DNA from: Bin52 sp965243345
Lineage (GTDB): Bacteria > Pseudomonadota > Alphaproteobacteria > Thalassobaculales > Thalassobaculaceae
Assembly: GCA_965243345.1 (NCBI GenBank)
Contig: CBDEUR010000003.1
Span: 2,480,001 to 2,544,000, forward strand
Direction: 5' to 3'
Length of the DNA: 64,000 nucleotides
Under the pieces are notes generated by a model that was given only the letters and a program-made list of their open reading frames with translations, made no database searches and was not told the DNA's origin. The position numbers were made by a program, and so were the translations under genes. How positions within the stretch are numbered: the stretch's first letter is position 1; each line of letters begins with the position of its first letter. Positions 17,411 to 27,077 of this stretch are shown piece by piece.

Positions 17411-17520
17411 TAGGGACTTTTAATGTCCTTGAGATCAGATACAAGGTCAGTTTCAAGGCAATATCAACGTAATTTTGATAATTTAGTATTGAAATACAGA
17501 GTAAATGAGGAGTCAGACTG
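17411..17520. promoter_or_regulatory. AT-rich island with two short dyads upstream of hydantoinase operon
   Basis: About 110 bases are far richer in A+T than anything else in the window. Two dyads are visible: CCTTG-N10-CAAGG (17427-17446) and TATCAA-N7-TTGATA (17462-17480). Such a patch about 300 bases before a catabolic operon could be a promoter/operator region, a nucleoid-protein binding site or the scar of inserted DNA. No clear -35/-10 pair with good spacing could be settled. Confidence 0.4.
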
Positions 17521-17805
17521 CCGCAATGTGACCACTCGCGTATCCGGACCCTGGAAGGCCGGGGCCGGTATTCCCCCCACAGGGCCGACCCGCCCGACAC
17601 CCGACGCAGGTTGCCGAGCGGTGCTGTACCACGGATCCGGGACGGTGAACGGAGTGGTTGGCCCGGATCATCCCCGCGGACCCGACACAACCCCCGGCAT
17701 GATGACCATGATCCGGTCGAAGAGGTGACGGACCGGGTGACAGGCAGTATCGTCGCCCCTGATCCCGGACCGTGGGTGGAACGTGAACCCGGAGGCACGA
17801 GCAGA

Positions 17806-19890
17806 ATGACAGTGGACAGTCCCGAGGAGCCGGGCGCGATGTCGGACGGGAACCGGTTCAGGATCGGCGTGGACATCGGCGGGACCTTCACCGACTTCTG
17901 CCTTTTCGACGAGGCGTCCGGCACCCTTCGCAGCCTGAAGACGCTCTCGACCCCGGAGCGGCCGGGGGAGGAGGTGATGACGGGGATCGGGGAGCTCGAG
18001 GAGCGGTTCGCCTGCCCCGCCGGCGCCATTGCGAGCTTCGTGCACGGCACCACCGTGGGTGTGAACACGGTGATCCAGCGCCGGGGTTCCGAGCTCGCCC
18101 TGTTCACCACCCGGGAGTTCGAGGACGTCCTCGAGGTGGCGCGGCTCAAGGTCCCGGACCCCTACAGCATCTTCTCGCGCCGGGCGGCGCCGCTTGCGCC
18201 GCGCGAGCGGGTCTACGGGATCGCGGAGCGGACCCTGCTCGACGGGACGGTCGAGAGCCCGGTCGATCCCGCCGACGTCGCCGCGGCGGTCGCACGCGCC
18301 CGTGTCGACGGGGCGGACACCATCGTGGTCGCCCTGCTGCACGCCTATGCCAACCCGGCCAACGAACGCGCCGTGCGCGACGCGATCCTCGCCGCCGATC
18401 CCGGCCTGGGCGTGATGCTGTCATCGGACGTGTGGCCGGTGATCCGCGAGTACGAGCGCACGGTGACGGCGACGGTTGCCGCCTACGTGCAGCGCCGGGT
18501 GGCGGGCTACATCACCTCGCTGCAGGCAGCGCTCGGCACCGCCGGCGTTCCCGCGGTGCCGATGGTGACCAAGTCGAACGGCGGCATCATGACCGCGGAG
18601 CTCGGCAAGACCAACCCGGTGGCGATGCTGCTGTCGGGCACCGCCTCGGGCGTGATCGGGGCGGCCGACATCGCGGCGCGGACCGGCGAGGTCGACGTGC
18701 TGAGCTACGACGTCGGCGGCACCTCGGCCGATGTCGCGGTGATCCGCAGCGGCAGTCCGGCCTTCGGCAGCGGCGAGATGGTCGGCGAGTTCCCGATCTA
18801 CGTTCCCACGGTCTCGGTCACCTCGATCGGTGCCGGCGGCGGCTCGATCGCACGGGTCGACGATTTCGGCGTGCTCAAGGTCGGCCCCGAGAGTGCCGGG
18901 TCGAGCCCGGGGCCGGCGTGTTTCGGTCACGGCGGCACCGACGCGACCATCACCGACGCCTTCGCGGTGCTCGGACTGCTGGGCGGGGAGCTGGGCTACG
19001 GCACCGTGACGCTGGACCGGGAGGCGGCCGAGCGCGCCGTGGGCGCGCTGGCAGGCCGGCTGGGGATGTCGCTTGCCGAGGCCGGCGAGAGCATCATCCG
19101 GGTGGCCGTCGCCGGCATGTATCTCGAGACCTCGAAGCTGCTGGCGCGGACCGGCGCCGATCCGCGCGGCTTCGCGCTGCTCGCCTTCGGGGGTGCGGGA
19201 CCGATGACCGCCTGCCTGCTCGCCCGTGAACTCGGCATGGGGCGGGTGATCGTCCCGCCGCTGCCCGGCGTGCTCTCGGCCTACGGCGGTCTGATCGCCG
19301 ACATCCGCAACGACTTCATCCGCACCGCCTTCGTCGACCTCGATGCCGCCGGTCTCGCGGTTCTCGACCGTCACGCCGACGACCTCGAGGCCCGGGCGCT
19401 CGCCTGGCTGCGCGGGGAACAGGGTTTTGCGGGTCCGGCATCCCTGGTCTGGTCGGCCGACATGCGCTACCGCGGCCAATCCTACGAGATCGAGACGGTG
19501 ATCGACCGGGCCGACCTCGCCGCCGGTCGCATGGAACCGGTCGCGGAGGCCTTCCACCGCGAGCATCACGCGGTCTACGAGCACGCCGACCCGGAGGCGC
19601 CGGTGCAGGTGGTGAACCTGCGGCTGGTGATCCGCGGCAGCGTTCCCAGGCCCGAGATCGCCCGCAGCCGGCGCTCGAGCGGCCGGCCGCCTCCTCTGGG
19701 TACCGGCCGGATCCGGCTCGACGGCACCGACAGCGACGCCGTGCTCTACCGGCGAACCGACCTTGCCGCCGGCCACTCCCTTTCGGGGCCGGCGATCGTG
19801 ATCCAGGACGACTGCACCAGCGTGATCCCGGCCGGGTTCACCGCGTCGGTCGACGACTGGGCCAACCTGATCATCGAACCGGAGACCTGA
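17806..19890 (+). CDS. Hydantoinase/oxoprolinase A-type subunit (HyuA), copy 1
   Basis: 694 aa. Actin-like ATPase start GVDIGGTFTDF (about residues 21-31) and second nucleotide motif VLSYDVGGTSADVAVI, then GAGGGSIARVD and the FGGAGPM motif. The order is Hydant_A_N, Hydantoinase_A and the C-terminal beta domain. The family uses ATP to open cyclic amides such as hydantoins or 5-oxoproline, or to carboxylate ketones, together with a B subunit. The chosen ATG has GGAGG ten bases upstream; a second ATG at 17839 also has a ribosome-site-like GAGGAG. HyuB follows two bases after the stop. Confidence 0.9.
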   Translation: MTVDSPEEPGAMSDGNRFRIGVDIGGTFTDFCLFDEASGTLRSLKTLSTPERPGEEVMTGIGELEERFACPAGAIASFVHGTTVGVNTVIQRRGSELALFTTREFEDVLEVARLKVPDPYSIFSRRAAPLAPRERVYGIAERTLLDGTVESPVDPADVAAAVARARVDGADTIVVALLHAYANPANERAVRDAILAADPGLGVMLSSDVWPVIREYERTVTATVAAYVQRRVAGYITSLQAALGTAGVPAVPMVTKSNGGIMTAELGKTNPVAMLLSGTASGVIGAADIAARTGEVDVLSYDVGGTSADVAVIRSGSPAFGSGEMVGEFPIYVPTVSVTSIGAGGGSIARVDDFGVLKVGPESAGSSPGPACFGHGGTDATITDAFAVLGLLGGELGYGTVTLDREAAERAVGALAGRLGMSLAEAGESIIRVAVAGMYLETSKLLARTGADPRGFALLAFGGAGPMTACLLARELGMGRVIVPPLPGVLSAYGGLIADIRNDFIRTAFVDLDAAGLAVLDRHADDLEARALAWLRGEQGFAGPASLVWSADMRYRGQSYEIETVIDRADLAAGRMEPVAEAFHREHHAVYEHADPEAPVQVVNLRLVIRGSVPRPEIARSRRSSGRPPPLGTGRIRLDGTDSDAVLYRRTDLAAGHSLSGPAIVIQDDCTSVIPAGFTASVDDWANLIIEPET

Positions 19891-19892
19891 CC

Positions 19893-21887
19893 ATGCCCGT
19901 TGACCCGGTCACGCTCGAGATCCTGAAGAACCACACCAGGGCGGCCGCCGAGAGCATGGCCTACACGCTCTACCGCACCGCCCATTCGACCTTCGTGAAG
20001 GAGACCGAGGACTTCACCACCGGTCTGACCACGCCCGCCGGCGAGACCTTCGCCACCCCGACCGAACTCGGGGCGACCTGGTTCGTCGGCCTGAACTACG
20101 GCCGCGCCATCGGGCTGATCGACGACTACCGGCCCGGCGACATCGCCATGACCAACGATCCCTATTCCGGTTTCGTCTGCACCCATTCGCCCGACATGCA
20201 CATCTGGAAGCCGATCTTTCACGACGGCGAGATCGTGGCCTTCTCGGTCGGCCACGTCCACAACACCGACGTCGGCGGCGCGGTGCCGGCGTCGCTGTCG
20301 CGCACGCTGTCCGAGATCCACCAGGAGGGCGTGCGGATCCCGCCGACCAGGATCCTGGAGGAGGGGGAACTCAACCGGCAGGTGCTCGACATCTTCCTCG
20401 CCAACGTGCGCGCGCCCGAGCAGAACTGGGGCGACCTGAAGGCGCAGATCGCCGCCTGCAACACCGGCGAGCGCAAGGTGCACGAGATGATCGCGCGCTT
20501 CGGCGCCGGGACCTTCCGCGAGGGATGCGACGCGCTGCTCGACTACGCCGAGGCCCAGGCCCGCGCCATCGTGCGCGCCCTGCCCGACGGCACCTACCCG
20601 TTCGCCGACTACATGGACGAGGACTCGGTCGACGGGTGGCCGTGCCGGATCATGCTGACCCTGGTGATTGACGGCGACCGGCTGATCTTCGACTTCACCG
20701 GGTCCGACCCCCAGCTCGAGAGTTCGCTCAACATGCCGACCGGGGGCGACGAGCGGCACACCCTGCTCATGGTCGGCATGACCTACGTGCTCTACTCGCT
20801 CGACCCGTCGCTGTACCTGAACTCCGGGATCGGGCGCGTCTGCCGCTGCATCCTGCCCTCGGGCACCATCGTCAACCCGGTGTTTCCGGCCGCGGTCGGC
20901 ATGCGCACGCTGTCCTGCACCCGCCTGCAGGGACTGATCCTCGGCGCCTTCGCCCCGGCGGCGCCGGACCGCATGGCCGGTGCGCCGGGCTCGGGCGGGC
21001 CGATCATGAACGTCAACACCACCGACAACGCCACCGGCCGGCGCATCATGGCGGCCATCAACCCGATGACCGGCGGTGCCGGCGGGCGGGCGTCGGAGGA
21101 CGGCCAGGACGGCTCCGGTTCCACCCAGGGCTTCCTCAAGAACACGCCGGTCGAGGTCAACGAGGTCGAGGCCGGCATCAAGGTCCTGCGCTACGGCCTG
21201 GCTCCGGACAGCGCCGGACCGGGGCTGCACCGGGGCGGGCTTGGCACCGACATGGTCTTCCAGGCGTTCTCGCCCAATACCCGGGTCACCGCGAGGAACC
21301 GCGACCGCACCCGGTTTACCGGCTGGGGCATCGCCGGCGGGCGGACCGGCGGGGCGTCGCGGTTCATCCTGAACCCCGGGACCAACCACGAGGTGAACCT
21401 GCGCAACACCGACATCCTGACCATCGGCCCGGGCGACGTGATCCACGTCACTTGTGGCGGCGGCGGCGGATGGGGTGACGCGCTGCAGCGCGACCCGGAG
21501 GCGGTGCTGCTCGACCATCGCCGCGGCTGGGTGAGCATCGAGCATGCCAGGGACGCCTACGGCGTCGTGATCCGCGACGGCGCCGTCGACCATGCCGCGA
21601 CCGCGGAGCTGCGTGCCGAACGCACCGGCGAGGCCACCGACGGCTTCTACGACTACGGCACGGAACGGACCGCGTTCGAGGCGGTGTGGAACCAGGCGAA
21701 CTATGCCGCATTGACGGAGGGTCTCGCCCGGCTGCCGGTGCACTGGCGCTTCTTCGCCAAGCACCGGGTGTTCGAGACCATGGAGCGCATGGACCCGCAG
21801 AGACGCGGCGTCGACGGCTCGGATGTCCACCGGATCCTGGCGGCACTGCAGACCGAGTTCCCGCAGCTCGCGGACGCGGCCGACTGA
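19893..21887 (+). CDS. Hydantoinase/oxoprolinase B-type subunit (HyuB), copy 1
   Basis: 664 aa. Start PVDPVTLEILKNHTRAAAESM is the standard HyuB entry; TNDPYSGFVCTHSPDM and HVHNTDVGG carry family metal-site residues, and the C-terminal glycine loop VTCGGGGGWGDALQRDP is intact. It works with HyuA 1 as a cytosolic ATP-dependent ring-opening or carboxylating enzyme. The two-base gap from HyuA shows coupling. No third small subunit of the acetone carboxylase type is encoded nearby, which favours a cyclic amide or imide substrate. Confidence 0.9.
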   Translation: MPVDPVTLEILKNHTRAAAESMAYTLYRTAHSTFVKETEDFTTGLTTPAGETFATPTELGATWFVGLNYGRAIGLIDDYRPGDIAMTNDPYSGFVCTHSPDMHIWKPIFHDGEIVAFSVGHVHNTDVGGAVPASLSRTLSEIHQEGVRIPPTRILEEGELNRQVLDIFLANVRAPEQNWGDLKAQIAACNTGERKVHEMIARFGAGTFREGCDALLDYAEAQARAIVRALPDGTYPFADYMDEDSVDGWPCRIMLTLVIDGDRLIFDFTGSDPQLESSLNMPTGGDERHTLLMVGMTYVLYSLDPSLYLNSGIGRVCRCILPSGTIVNPVFPAAVGMRTLSCTRLQGLILGAFAPAAPDRMAGAPGSGGPIMNVNTTDNATGRRIMAAINPMTGGAGGRASEDGQDGSGSTQGFLKNTPVEVNEVEAGIKVLRYGLAPDSAGPGLHRGGLGTDMVFQAFSPNTRVTARNRDRTRFTGWGIAGGRTGGASRFILNPGTNHEVNLRNTDILTIGPGDVIHVTCGGGGGWGDALQRDPEAVLLDHRRGWVSIEHARDAYGVVIRDGAVDHAATAELRAERTGEATDGFYDYGTERTAFEAVWNQANYAALTEGLARLPVHWRFFAKHRVFETMERMDPQRRGVDGSDVHRILAALQTEFPQLADAAD

Positions 21888-22103
21888 ACCCCGCCGGCCG
21901 GACGGGACAGCGATTCCCGGACCGCGCGACCGACGGCCGGACCGTTTCCCCCGCGAGCGGGCACGGTGCCCGGCTCACGGTTCATCGCGTCTGACGGGCC
22001 TTCACGCCCTGCGTGCACATGACTGGGCGAGCCTGACTTGCCGGCCCGGCACCCGCACCACACCATGGCCTGACCTGTGCCGGGAAGAGCGGGAGAACCC
22101 GTC

Positions 22104-23513
22104 GTGCGCGAAGTCCTCTCGTCGCTTGCGATCTACGCCGACCGGCGCATGGCCCGCATCCTGCTGCTCGGCGCCATCAGCGGGCTGCCATGGGTCCTCA
22201 TCGGCAGCAGCCTCAACCTGTGGCTGAAGGAGGACGGGCTCAGCCGCAGCACCATCGGCTGGGCGGGGCTCATCTTCGGCGTCTACGCCTTCAACTTCAT
22301 GTGGGCACCACTGGTCGACCGGGTACGATTCCCCTGGCTGTCGCGGCGGATCGGGCAACGACGGGCCTGGATCGTGGTGCTGCAGACGGTCATCCTGGCC
22401 TGCCTGGTGCTGTGGAGCGTGTCCGAACCCGCGTCGGGCCTCGCCGGCGTCGTCGCCGTCGGGCTGGCCATCGCCATCGCATCCGCGACCCAGGACATCA
22501 CCATCGATGCGCTCAGGATCGAGCAATTCGGCAGGTCCGAGGACCGGCAGATGACGGCCGGCGCCGCGGTGGCCGTTGTCGGCTGGTGGAGCGGTTTCAA
22601 GCTGGGCGGCATCGTCGCACTGGTCTCCGCGGACACTCTCCAGCAGGCCGGGTTCGCGAACTACTGGCAACTGACCTTCCTGATCATGGGTGTCGTGGTC
22701 ATCGGGTGCACGCTGGGCCTCGCCATGGTGCACGAGGCGCCGGCTGCCGGGCGCATCGCCGCCCAGGCGGAGGACGAGCAGCGGCTCGCAACCCGGCTGG
22801 CCATACCGGGTCTGGCGGGAAGCGCCGCCGTGTGGCTCGCCGCCACGGTTATCGGCCCGCTGATGAGCTTCCTGCGGCAGAACGGTTTCGCGATTGCCCT
22901 GGCGGTGCTCGGGTTCATCTTCCTGTTCAAGGTCGGAGAGGCGTTCCTTGGCCGCATGTCACTGGTCTTCTTCACGGAGATCGGGTTTACCAAGTCGGAC
23001 ATCGCGCTGTACTCGAAGGGGTTCGGCTGGATCACCACCATCGCGTTCACCCTGCTCGGCGGGCTGGTCGCGATCAGGGCAGGCGTGATACCGGCGCTGT
23101 TCCTCTCGGGCATCGCGATGGCGGGCACCAACCTGCTGTTCGCGGCCCTGGCCTGGTCCGGCAAGTCGGAGGCGCTGTTCGCGGTCGCGGTCGTTCTCGA
23201 CGACCTGACCGGCGCTTTCGCGACCGTCACCTTCGTCGCGTTCATCTCCATGCTCGTGGACCGCACCTACACCGCGACCCAGTACGCGCTGCTCGCCTCG
23301 ATCGGAACTGCGGGCCGGACCCTGCTTGCGGCCTCCTCGGGCGAACTGGTCGACTGGCTCGAGGGGGACTGGGGCACGTTCTTCGTCATCACCACACTCA
23401 TGGTGATCCCGTCGCTCGTCTGCCTGTGGGCGATCCGCAGCGCGCTGCGCGACATGCTCGCAGGCGCCAGGGTCCGTCTGTTCGGCAGGGATGCGGGCAG
23501 GGAAGCCGGCTGA
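22104..23513 (+). CDS. MFS permease, AmpG-like
   Basis: 469 aa from GTG with GGGAG about nine bases upstream; another GTG at 22077 is possible. About twelve hydrophobic segments are visible. The stretch ASATQDITIDALRIE after the fourth segment is the hallmark of AmpG/acetyl-CoA-transporter-like MFS proteins. AmpG imports muropeptides, but in this accessory setting, between hydantoinase and TRAP genes, it could carry another small molecule. It starts 216 bases after hyuB, so it may have its own promoter. Confidence 0.8.
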   Translation: MREVLSSLAIYADRRMARILLLGAISGLPWVLIGSSLNLWLKEDGLSRSTIGWAGLIFGVYAFNFMWAPLVDRVRFPWLSRRIGQRRAWIVVLQTVILACLVLWSVSEPASGLAGVVAVGLAIAIASATQDITIDALRIEQFGRSEDRQMTAGAAVAVVGWWSGFKLGGIVALVSADTLQQAGFANYWQLTFLIMGVVVIGCTLGLAMVHEAPAAGRIAAQAEDEQRLATRLAIPGLAGSAAVWLAATVIGPLMSFLRQNGFAIALAVLGFIFLFKVGEAFLGRMSLVFFTEIGFTKSDIALYSKGFGWITTIAFTLLGGLVAIRAGVIPALFLSGIAMAGTNLLFAALAWSGKSEALFAVAVVLDDLTGAFATVTFVAFISMLVDRTYTATQYALLASIGTAGRTLLAASSGELVDWLEGDWGTFFVITTLMVIPSLVCLWAIRSALRDMLAGARVRLFGRDAGREAG

Positions 23514-23631
23514 ACTGCCGTCAGGGCGCCCTCGGCTGTTCCGTCACGTACGCCGACGCGCTACCGTGGCCATGCTTGCGAACGAGCGTCGGCGCCGGTC
23601 GGGTGCGGGCGCAAACGGAGGTCCTGCCACC

Positions 23632-24693
23632 ATGAACGCACTGATCAGACGGTCCCTGCCGGTCCTGGCCGCCCTGGCAACCGGATCGGTCCTGGCCGCG
23701 CCGGTCCACGCCCAGGTCAATCTCTCGGCCGAGGCGTCGAGCCCCGGCAACTCTCCCCACCTCTCGATCATCCACATGGCCGAAATCGCCAGCGAGGCGG
23801 GTATCGCCAACCTGCAGGTGCAGGAGGGCCAGACGCTGACCAACTCGGTCAAGAACGTCGCGGAGGGCAAGACCGACATCGCGCCGATGCCCATCATCCT
23901 CGGTTTCCTGATGAGCAAGGGACGCGGTCCCTACTCCAAGCTCGGCGACGCCGGCGCAGCACTGGCGGCGAACCTTCGCGCGCTTTATCCGTACAACGCC
24001 GGCGCCTACGGGCTGTTCGCCCACGAGTCCGAGAACATCCGTTCGTGGGACGACCTGAAGGGCAGGAAGGTATTCAACGGCCCGCCGCGCGGCGCCGCCC
24101 TGGTCAACGCCCGCCAGGCCATCCAGCTGGCGGCCGGACTGAAGGACGGGGCCGACTACGACGGGTTCCAGGCCAACTGGGGCCAGCTTGCCACCATCCT
24201 GGTCGACGGCTCGGTGGACGCATTCGTCATCCCGCTCACCTTCCCGTCCCAGCGGGTCACGGTGTCGCTGGCGGCCGGCAGGATCAACATCATCTCCACC
24301 CCGAAAGCGGTGTTCGAGAGTGCGGCGTTCCAGCGGATCCTGAAGGCGCCGGGCAACGTGCCGATCGTGGTGCCGGAGGCGGAGATGGGCTACGGCGCCG
24401 ACCAGGGTGTCACGCTGATTTCGGAGGACGGGGTGTTCCGGGGCATGGGCACGGCGTTTACCGACGTCGTGCACAAGGACATGGATGCCGGGCTCGTGCG
24501 GGCCCTGACGGCGGCATACATCGCCAGCATCGACCGCCTGCTGGCGCGGGCGCCTTACGTGAAGAACATCGGTCTGGCCGAGCTCGATCCCCAGAAGTCG
24601 GGATTCTGCGGCGTCAACCCGGTGAAGTACCACCCGGGGGCCGTCATGGCGTGGGAAGACGCCGGCTACACCGTGCCTGACTGCGCGAAGTAG
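23632..24693 (+). CDS. TAXI-family TRAP transporter solute-binding protein
   Basis: 353 aa. A cleavable signal peptide (MNALIRRSLPVLAALATGSV, then APVHAQ) is followed by the TAXI fold: LQVQEGQTLTNSVKNVAEGKTDIAP, the LRALYPYNAGAYGLF stretch and FNGPPRGAALVNARQAIQLAAG. It captures an organic acid or amino-acid-like solute in the periplasm for the fused TRAP permease encoded 47 bases downstream. GGAGGT before the ATG is strong. Two cysteines near the C-terminus (FCGVNP and PDCAK) might form a disulfide. Confidence 0.9.
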   Translation: MNALIRRSLPVLAALATGSVLAAPVHAQVNLSAEASSPGNSPHLSIIHMAEIASEAGIANLQVQEGQTLTNSVKNVAEGKTDIAPMPIILGFLMSKGRGPYSKLGDAGAALAANLRALYPYNAGAYGLFAHESENIRSWDDLKGRKVFNGPPRGAALVNARQAIQLAAGLKDGADYDGFQANWGQLATILVDGSVDAFVIPLTFPSQRVTVSLAAGRINIISTPKAVFESAAFQRILKAPGNVPIVVPEAEMGYGADQGVTLISEDGVFRGMGTAFTDVVHKDMDAGLVRALTAAYIASIDRLLARAPYVKNIGLAELDPQKSGFCGVNPVKYHPGAVMAWEDAGYTVPDCAK

Positions 24694-24699
24694 GCGCGC

Positions 24700-24729
24700 G
24701 CCGGCCGGGGCCCTCCCGGACCGGCCGGC
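24700..24729 (+). promoter_or_regulatory. GC hairpin between TAXI binding-protein and TRAP permease genes
   Basis: Perfect 9-base arms (GCCGGCCGG and CCGGCCGGC) enclose a 12-base loop, beginning seven bases after the binding-protein stop and ending 11 bases before the permease ATG. No U-run follows. It is placed as in the ABC importer operon of this window and may likewise stabilise the binding-protein message or reduce read-through. Confidence 0.45.
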
Positions 24730-24740
24730 CGCGGGCCGAG

Positions 24741-27077
24741 ATGTCGGACCCGGGCGAGACCCTCGCAAGCAGGCCGGGCGGTGCCGGCCGGCTTGCGCTG
24801 GTGCTCGGGTTCTGCCTGGTGCTGGTCGGCATGGCCAACACCCAGCCCGCGGTGCCGGGTCTCGAAGCGCTGATCCAGCAGGGGATTGGCGCCACCGAGT
24901 TCAGGATTCGCAAGTTCTCCTACGAGTACCTGTATCCCGCCTGTTTCGTCGTCATGATGACGATCGTGGCGCTGCAGCATTCGTTCCTGCGCTCCACGCC
25001 GTCGCGGCACCTGCTGCGCCGCCTGGCCTGCGCCTTCATGGACGGTGTGCTGGTGGTCACGGCGGTTGCGATCTCGCTGGCCTACCTGGTCGAGATCGAC
25101 TCGGTCTGCCTCGTCGATCAGCTGACTGGCGAGCGCGCGGCCCTCATCGCCCGGGCGCTCGAGGAGGAACGGGAGTTCGCGGTCCTCTACGGGCTGCCCG
25201 TCCCCGACAGTGTCGACGATCCCGCATGCATCAACACGCTCGGCGTGTGGATCTTTCCGCTGGTCGGAGCCGCGATCACCGTGTTCCTGATCTACAACGT
25301 CAGGGTCTGGGGACTGCCTCTGGTGATGGTGGCCATTCTGGTGGCCTGCTACACGCTGCTGACGGTCCTGGTCTGGTATCTCTGGGGAGCGGATGACATC
25401 AACCGCTACCTGGTGACCAAGCTGGGCGGCGAACCGCGCCAGCTGATCGATGGTCGACCGAACATCCACGACGTCCTGGTCAACAATGCCCAGGGGCTGC
25501 TGGGCAGGTTCATGGGCATCCTGATGAACACGGTGTTTCCCTACATCGTGCTTGGAAGCCTGTTCGGTGCCTCTGCCGGCGGACGGTCGCTGATCAGGCT
25601 GGCATTTGTGGCCACCCGCCGACTCCGTGGCGGGCCGGCCCATGCCGCCATCGTGAGTTCGGCCATGTTCGGCACCATTTCCGGCGGACCGGTGGTCAAC
25701 GTACTGTCCACCGGAGTGCTCACCATTCCGATGATGCTGCGCCGCGGGTTCAGCCGGCCCTTTGCCGGCGGGGTCGAGGCGGCGGCGTCCTCGGGCGGCC
25801 AGATCATGCCGCCGGTGATGGGGGTGGCGGCCTTCGTGCTCTCGGCCATGACCGTGGTCCCGTACCGCGATGTGATCATCGCCGCGGTCATCCCCGCCGT
25901 CGCCTTCTTCGGCTGCCTGTTCTTCACCGTGGTCTTCCAGGCCCGCAGGCAGGGCATCCGGATCGAGGACGGGATGGACGAGGACGTACGGCTCACCCGC
26001 GAGGACGCTGTTCACCTGTTGATGATCCTCGCGCCGATCCTGCTGATCCTGGTCCTGCTGCTCACGCCGAAGGAAGCCGTCGGCTGCGGACCGGTCTCCC
26101 GGCTGCTCGGCATCGCACGGATCGGAGCGGACGGGGCATGTACCCCCGACACCCTGCCGTGGCTGCTGCAGCTGGTCCAGAACTCGGCCGGGGACGCGGG
26201 TTCGGCCGGGTGGTGGGCCTCGGTGCTGCTGATGGGGCTGTTCTTCCTTGACCGGGAAATCCGCGCGGCACCGGGCCGGCTCGTGCGGGCGCTCGCCGAG
26301 GCCGGGGTGCTGGTCAGCACGCTCTACCTGATGTTCCTCGCGGTCTCGGTGATCGACTTCTGCCTGAACTTCACCGGCCTGTCGAGCTACGTGGCCCGCG
26401 ACGTGATCCATGCGCTGAACACCTTCGGCCACGCGATCGGCGAACACGGGGTGTTCCTGTTCGCGGCCCTGTTCATGACCATGGTGCTGGCCATCCTGCT
26501 CGGCATGGGAATGCCGACGGTGCCCGCCTATATCAACGTCGCGCTGCTGATGGGGCCGCTGCTTGTCGGGCTCGGGATCGCGACCTTCACCGCCCACATG
26601 TTCATCTTCTACTTCGCGGTGGCCTCTGCCATCACGCCTCCGGTTGCCGTCGCCGCCTTTGCGGCGGCCTCTATCTCGCGTTCGGAGCCGGTGGTGACCG
26701 CCGTGGCGGCGGTACGGGCCGGGATCGTAATGTTCGCGATCCCGTTCGTGTTCGCCTTCTACCCGGAAATGCTGCTGATCGAGGCAGCCAGGCTCGACCC
26801 GGCCGGAAGCGAAACCCGGCACCTCCCGGGCTACGGCCCGGACCTGGTCTGGGGAGATGTCGCCTGGCTGTGCCTGCGCCTGGTGCTCGCGCTCTACCTG
26901 CTGGCCAGCGCACTCGCCCGGTTCGACCGAACACCGCTGTCCCCGGTCGCGACCATGGCGCGGCTTGCCTGTGCCGTCCTGGTCATGGCCACGGCCCCGG
27001 AGCTGTACTGGCCGGCCATCGCCGCCGGTTTCGTGCTGTGCGCGGTGCACCGTCTGCGGACCGCCCCGGCCGGCTGA
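24741..27077 (+). CDS. TRAP transporter fused permease (4TM/12TM, DctQ-DctM fusion)
   Basis: 778 aa, very hydrophobic. The first third is the small-permease part, the centre the DctM-like large part with GTISGGPVVNVLSTGVLTIP, SGGQIMPPVMGVAAFVLS and the signature GMGMPTVPAYINVALLMG, followed by FYFAVASAITPPVAVAAFAA. The last 90 residues add extra helices, as in fused TAXI-linked permeases. It imports the solute bound by the TAXI protein, driven by an ion gradient. It is the second gene of a two-gene operon. Confidence 0.92.
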   Translation: MSDPGETLASRPGGAGRLALVLGFCLVLVGMANTQPAVPGLEALIQQGIGATEFRIRKFSYEYLYPACFVVMMTIVALQHSFLRSTPSRHLLRRLACAFMDGVLVVTAVAISLAYLVEIDSVCLVDQLTGERAALIARALEEEREFAVLYGLPVPDSVDDPACINTLGVWIFPLVGAAITVFLIYNVRVWGLPLVMVAILVACYTLLTVLVWYLWGADDINRYLVTKLGGEPRQLIDGRPNIHDVLVNNAQGLLGRFMGILMNTVFPYIVLGSLFGASAGGRSLIRLAFVATRRLRGGPAHAAIVSSAMFGTISGGPVVNVLSTGVLTIPMMLRRGFSRPFAGGVEAAASSGGQIMPPVMGVAAFVLSAMTVVPYRDVIIAAVIPAVAFFGCLFFTVVFQARRQGIRIEDGMDEDVRLTREDAVHLLMILAPILLILVLLLTPKEAVGCGPVSRLLGIARIGADGACTPDTLPWLLQLVQNSAGDAGSAGWWASVLLMGLFFLDREIRAAPGRLVRALAEAGVLVSTLYLMFLAVSVIDFCLNFTGLSSYVARDVIHALNTFGHAIGEHGVFLFAALFMTMVLAILLGMGMPTVPAYINVALLMGPLLVGLGIATFTAHMFIFYFAVASAITPPVAVAAFAAASISRSEPVVTAVAAVRAGIVMFAIPFVFAFYPEMLLIEAARLDPAGSETRHLPGYGPDLVWGDVAWLCLRLVLALYLLASALARFDRTPLSPVATMARLACAVLVMATAPELYWPAIAAGFVLCAVHRLRTAPAG

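Larger units (their letters stand above)
17077..17805. other. 729-base gap without a supportable gene
   Basis: Between vapB and hyuA no frame has family similarity I recognise. The left part (17110-17400) is GC-rich and contains only shadow-like frames. The middle part (17411-17520) is strikingly AT-rich with two inverted repeats, described separately. The right part returns to normal GC and leads to the GGAGG ribosome site of hyuA at 17791. Confidence 0.6.

Noticed and set aside
17423..17728. 101-codon plus-strand frame beginning in the AT-rich island
   Set aside because: No ribosome site and no recognisable domain; the second half has the skewed composition of non-coding GC-rich DNA.
19746..21830. 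694-codon minus-strand frame opposite hyuB copy 1
   Set aside because: Antisense shadow; the plus strand carries complete HyuB motifs.
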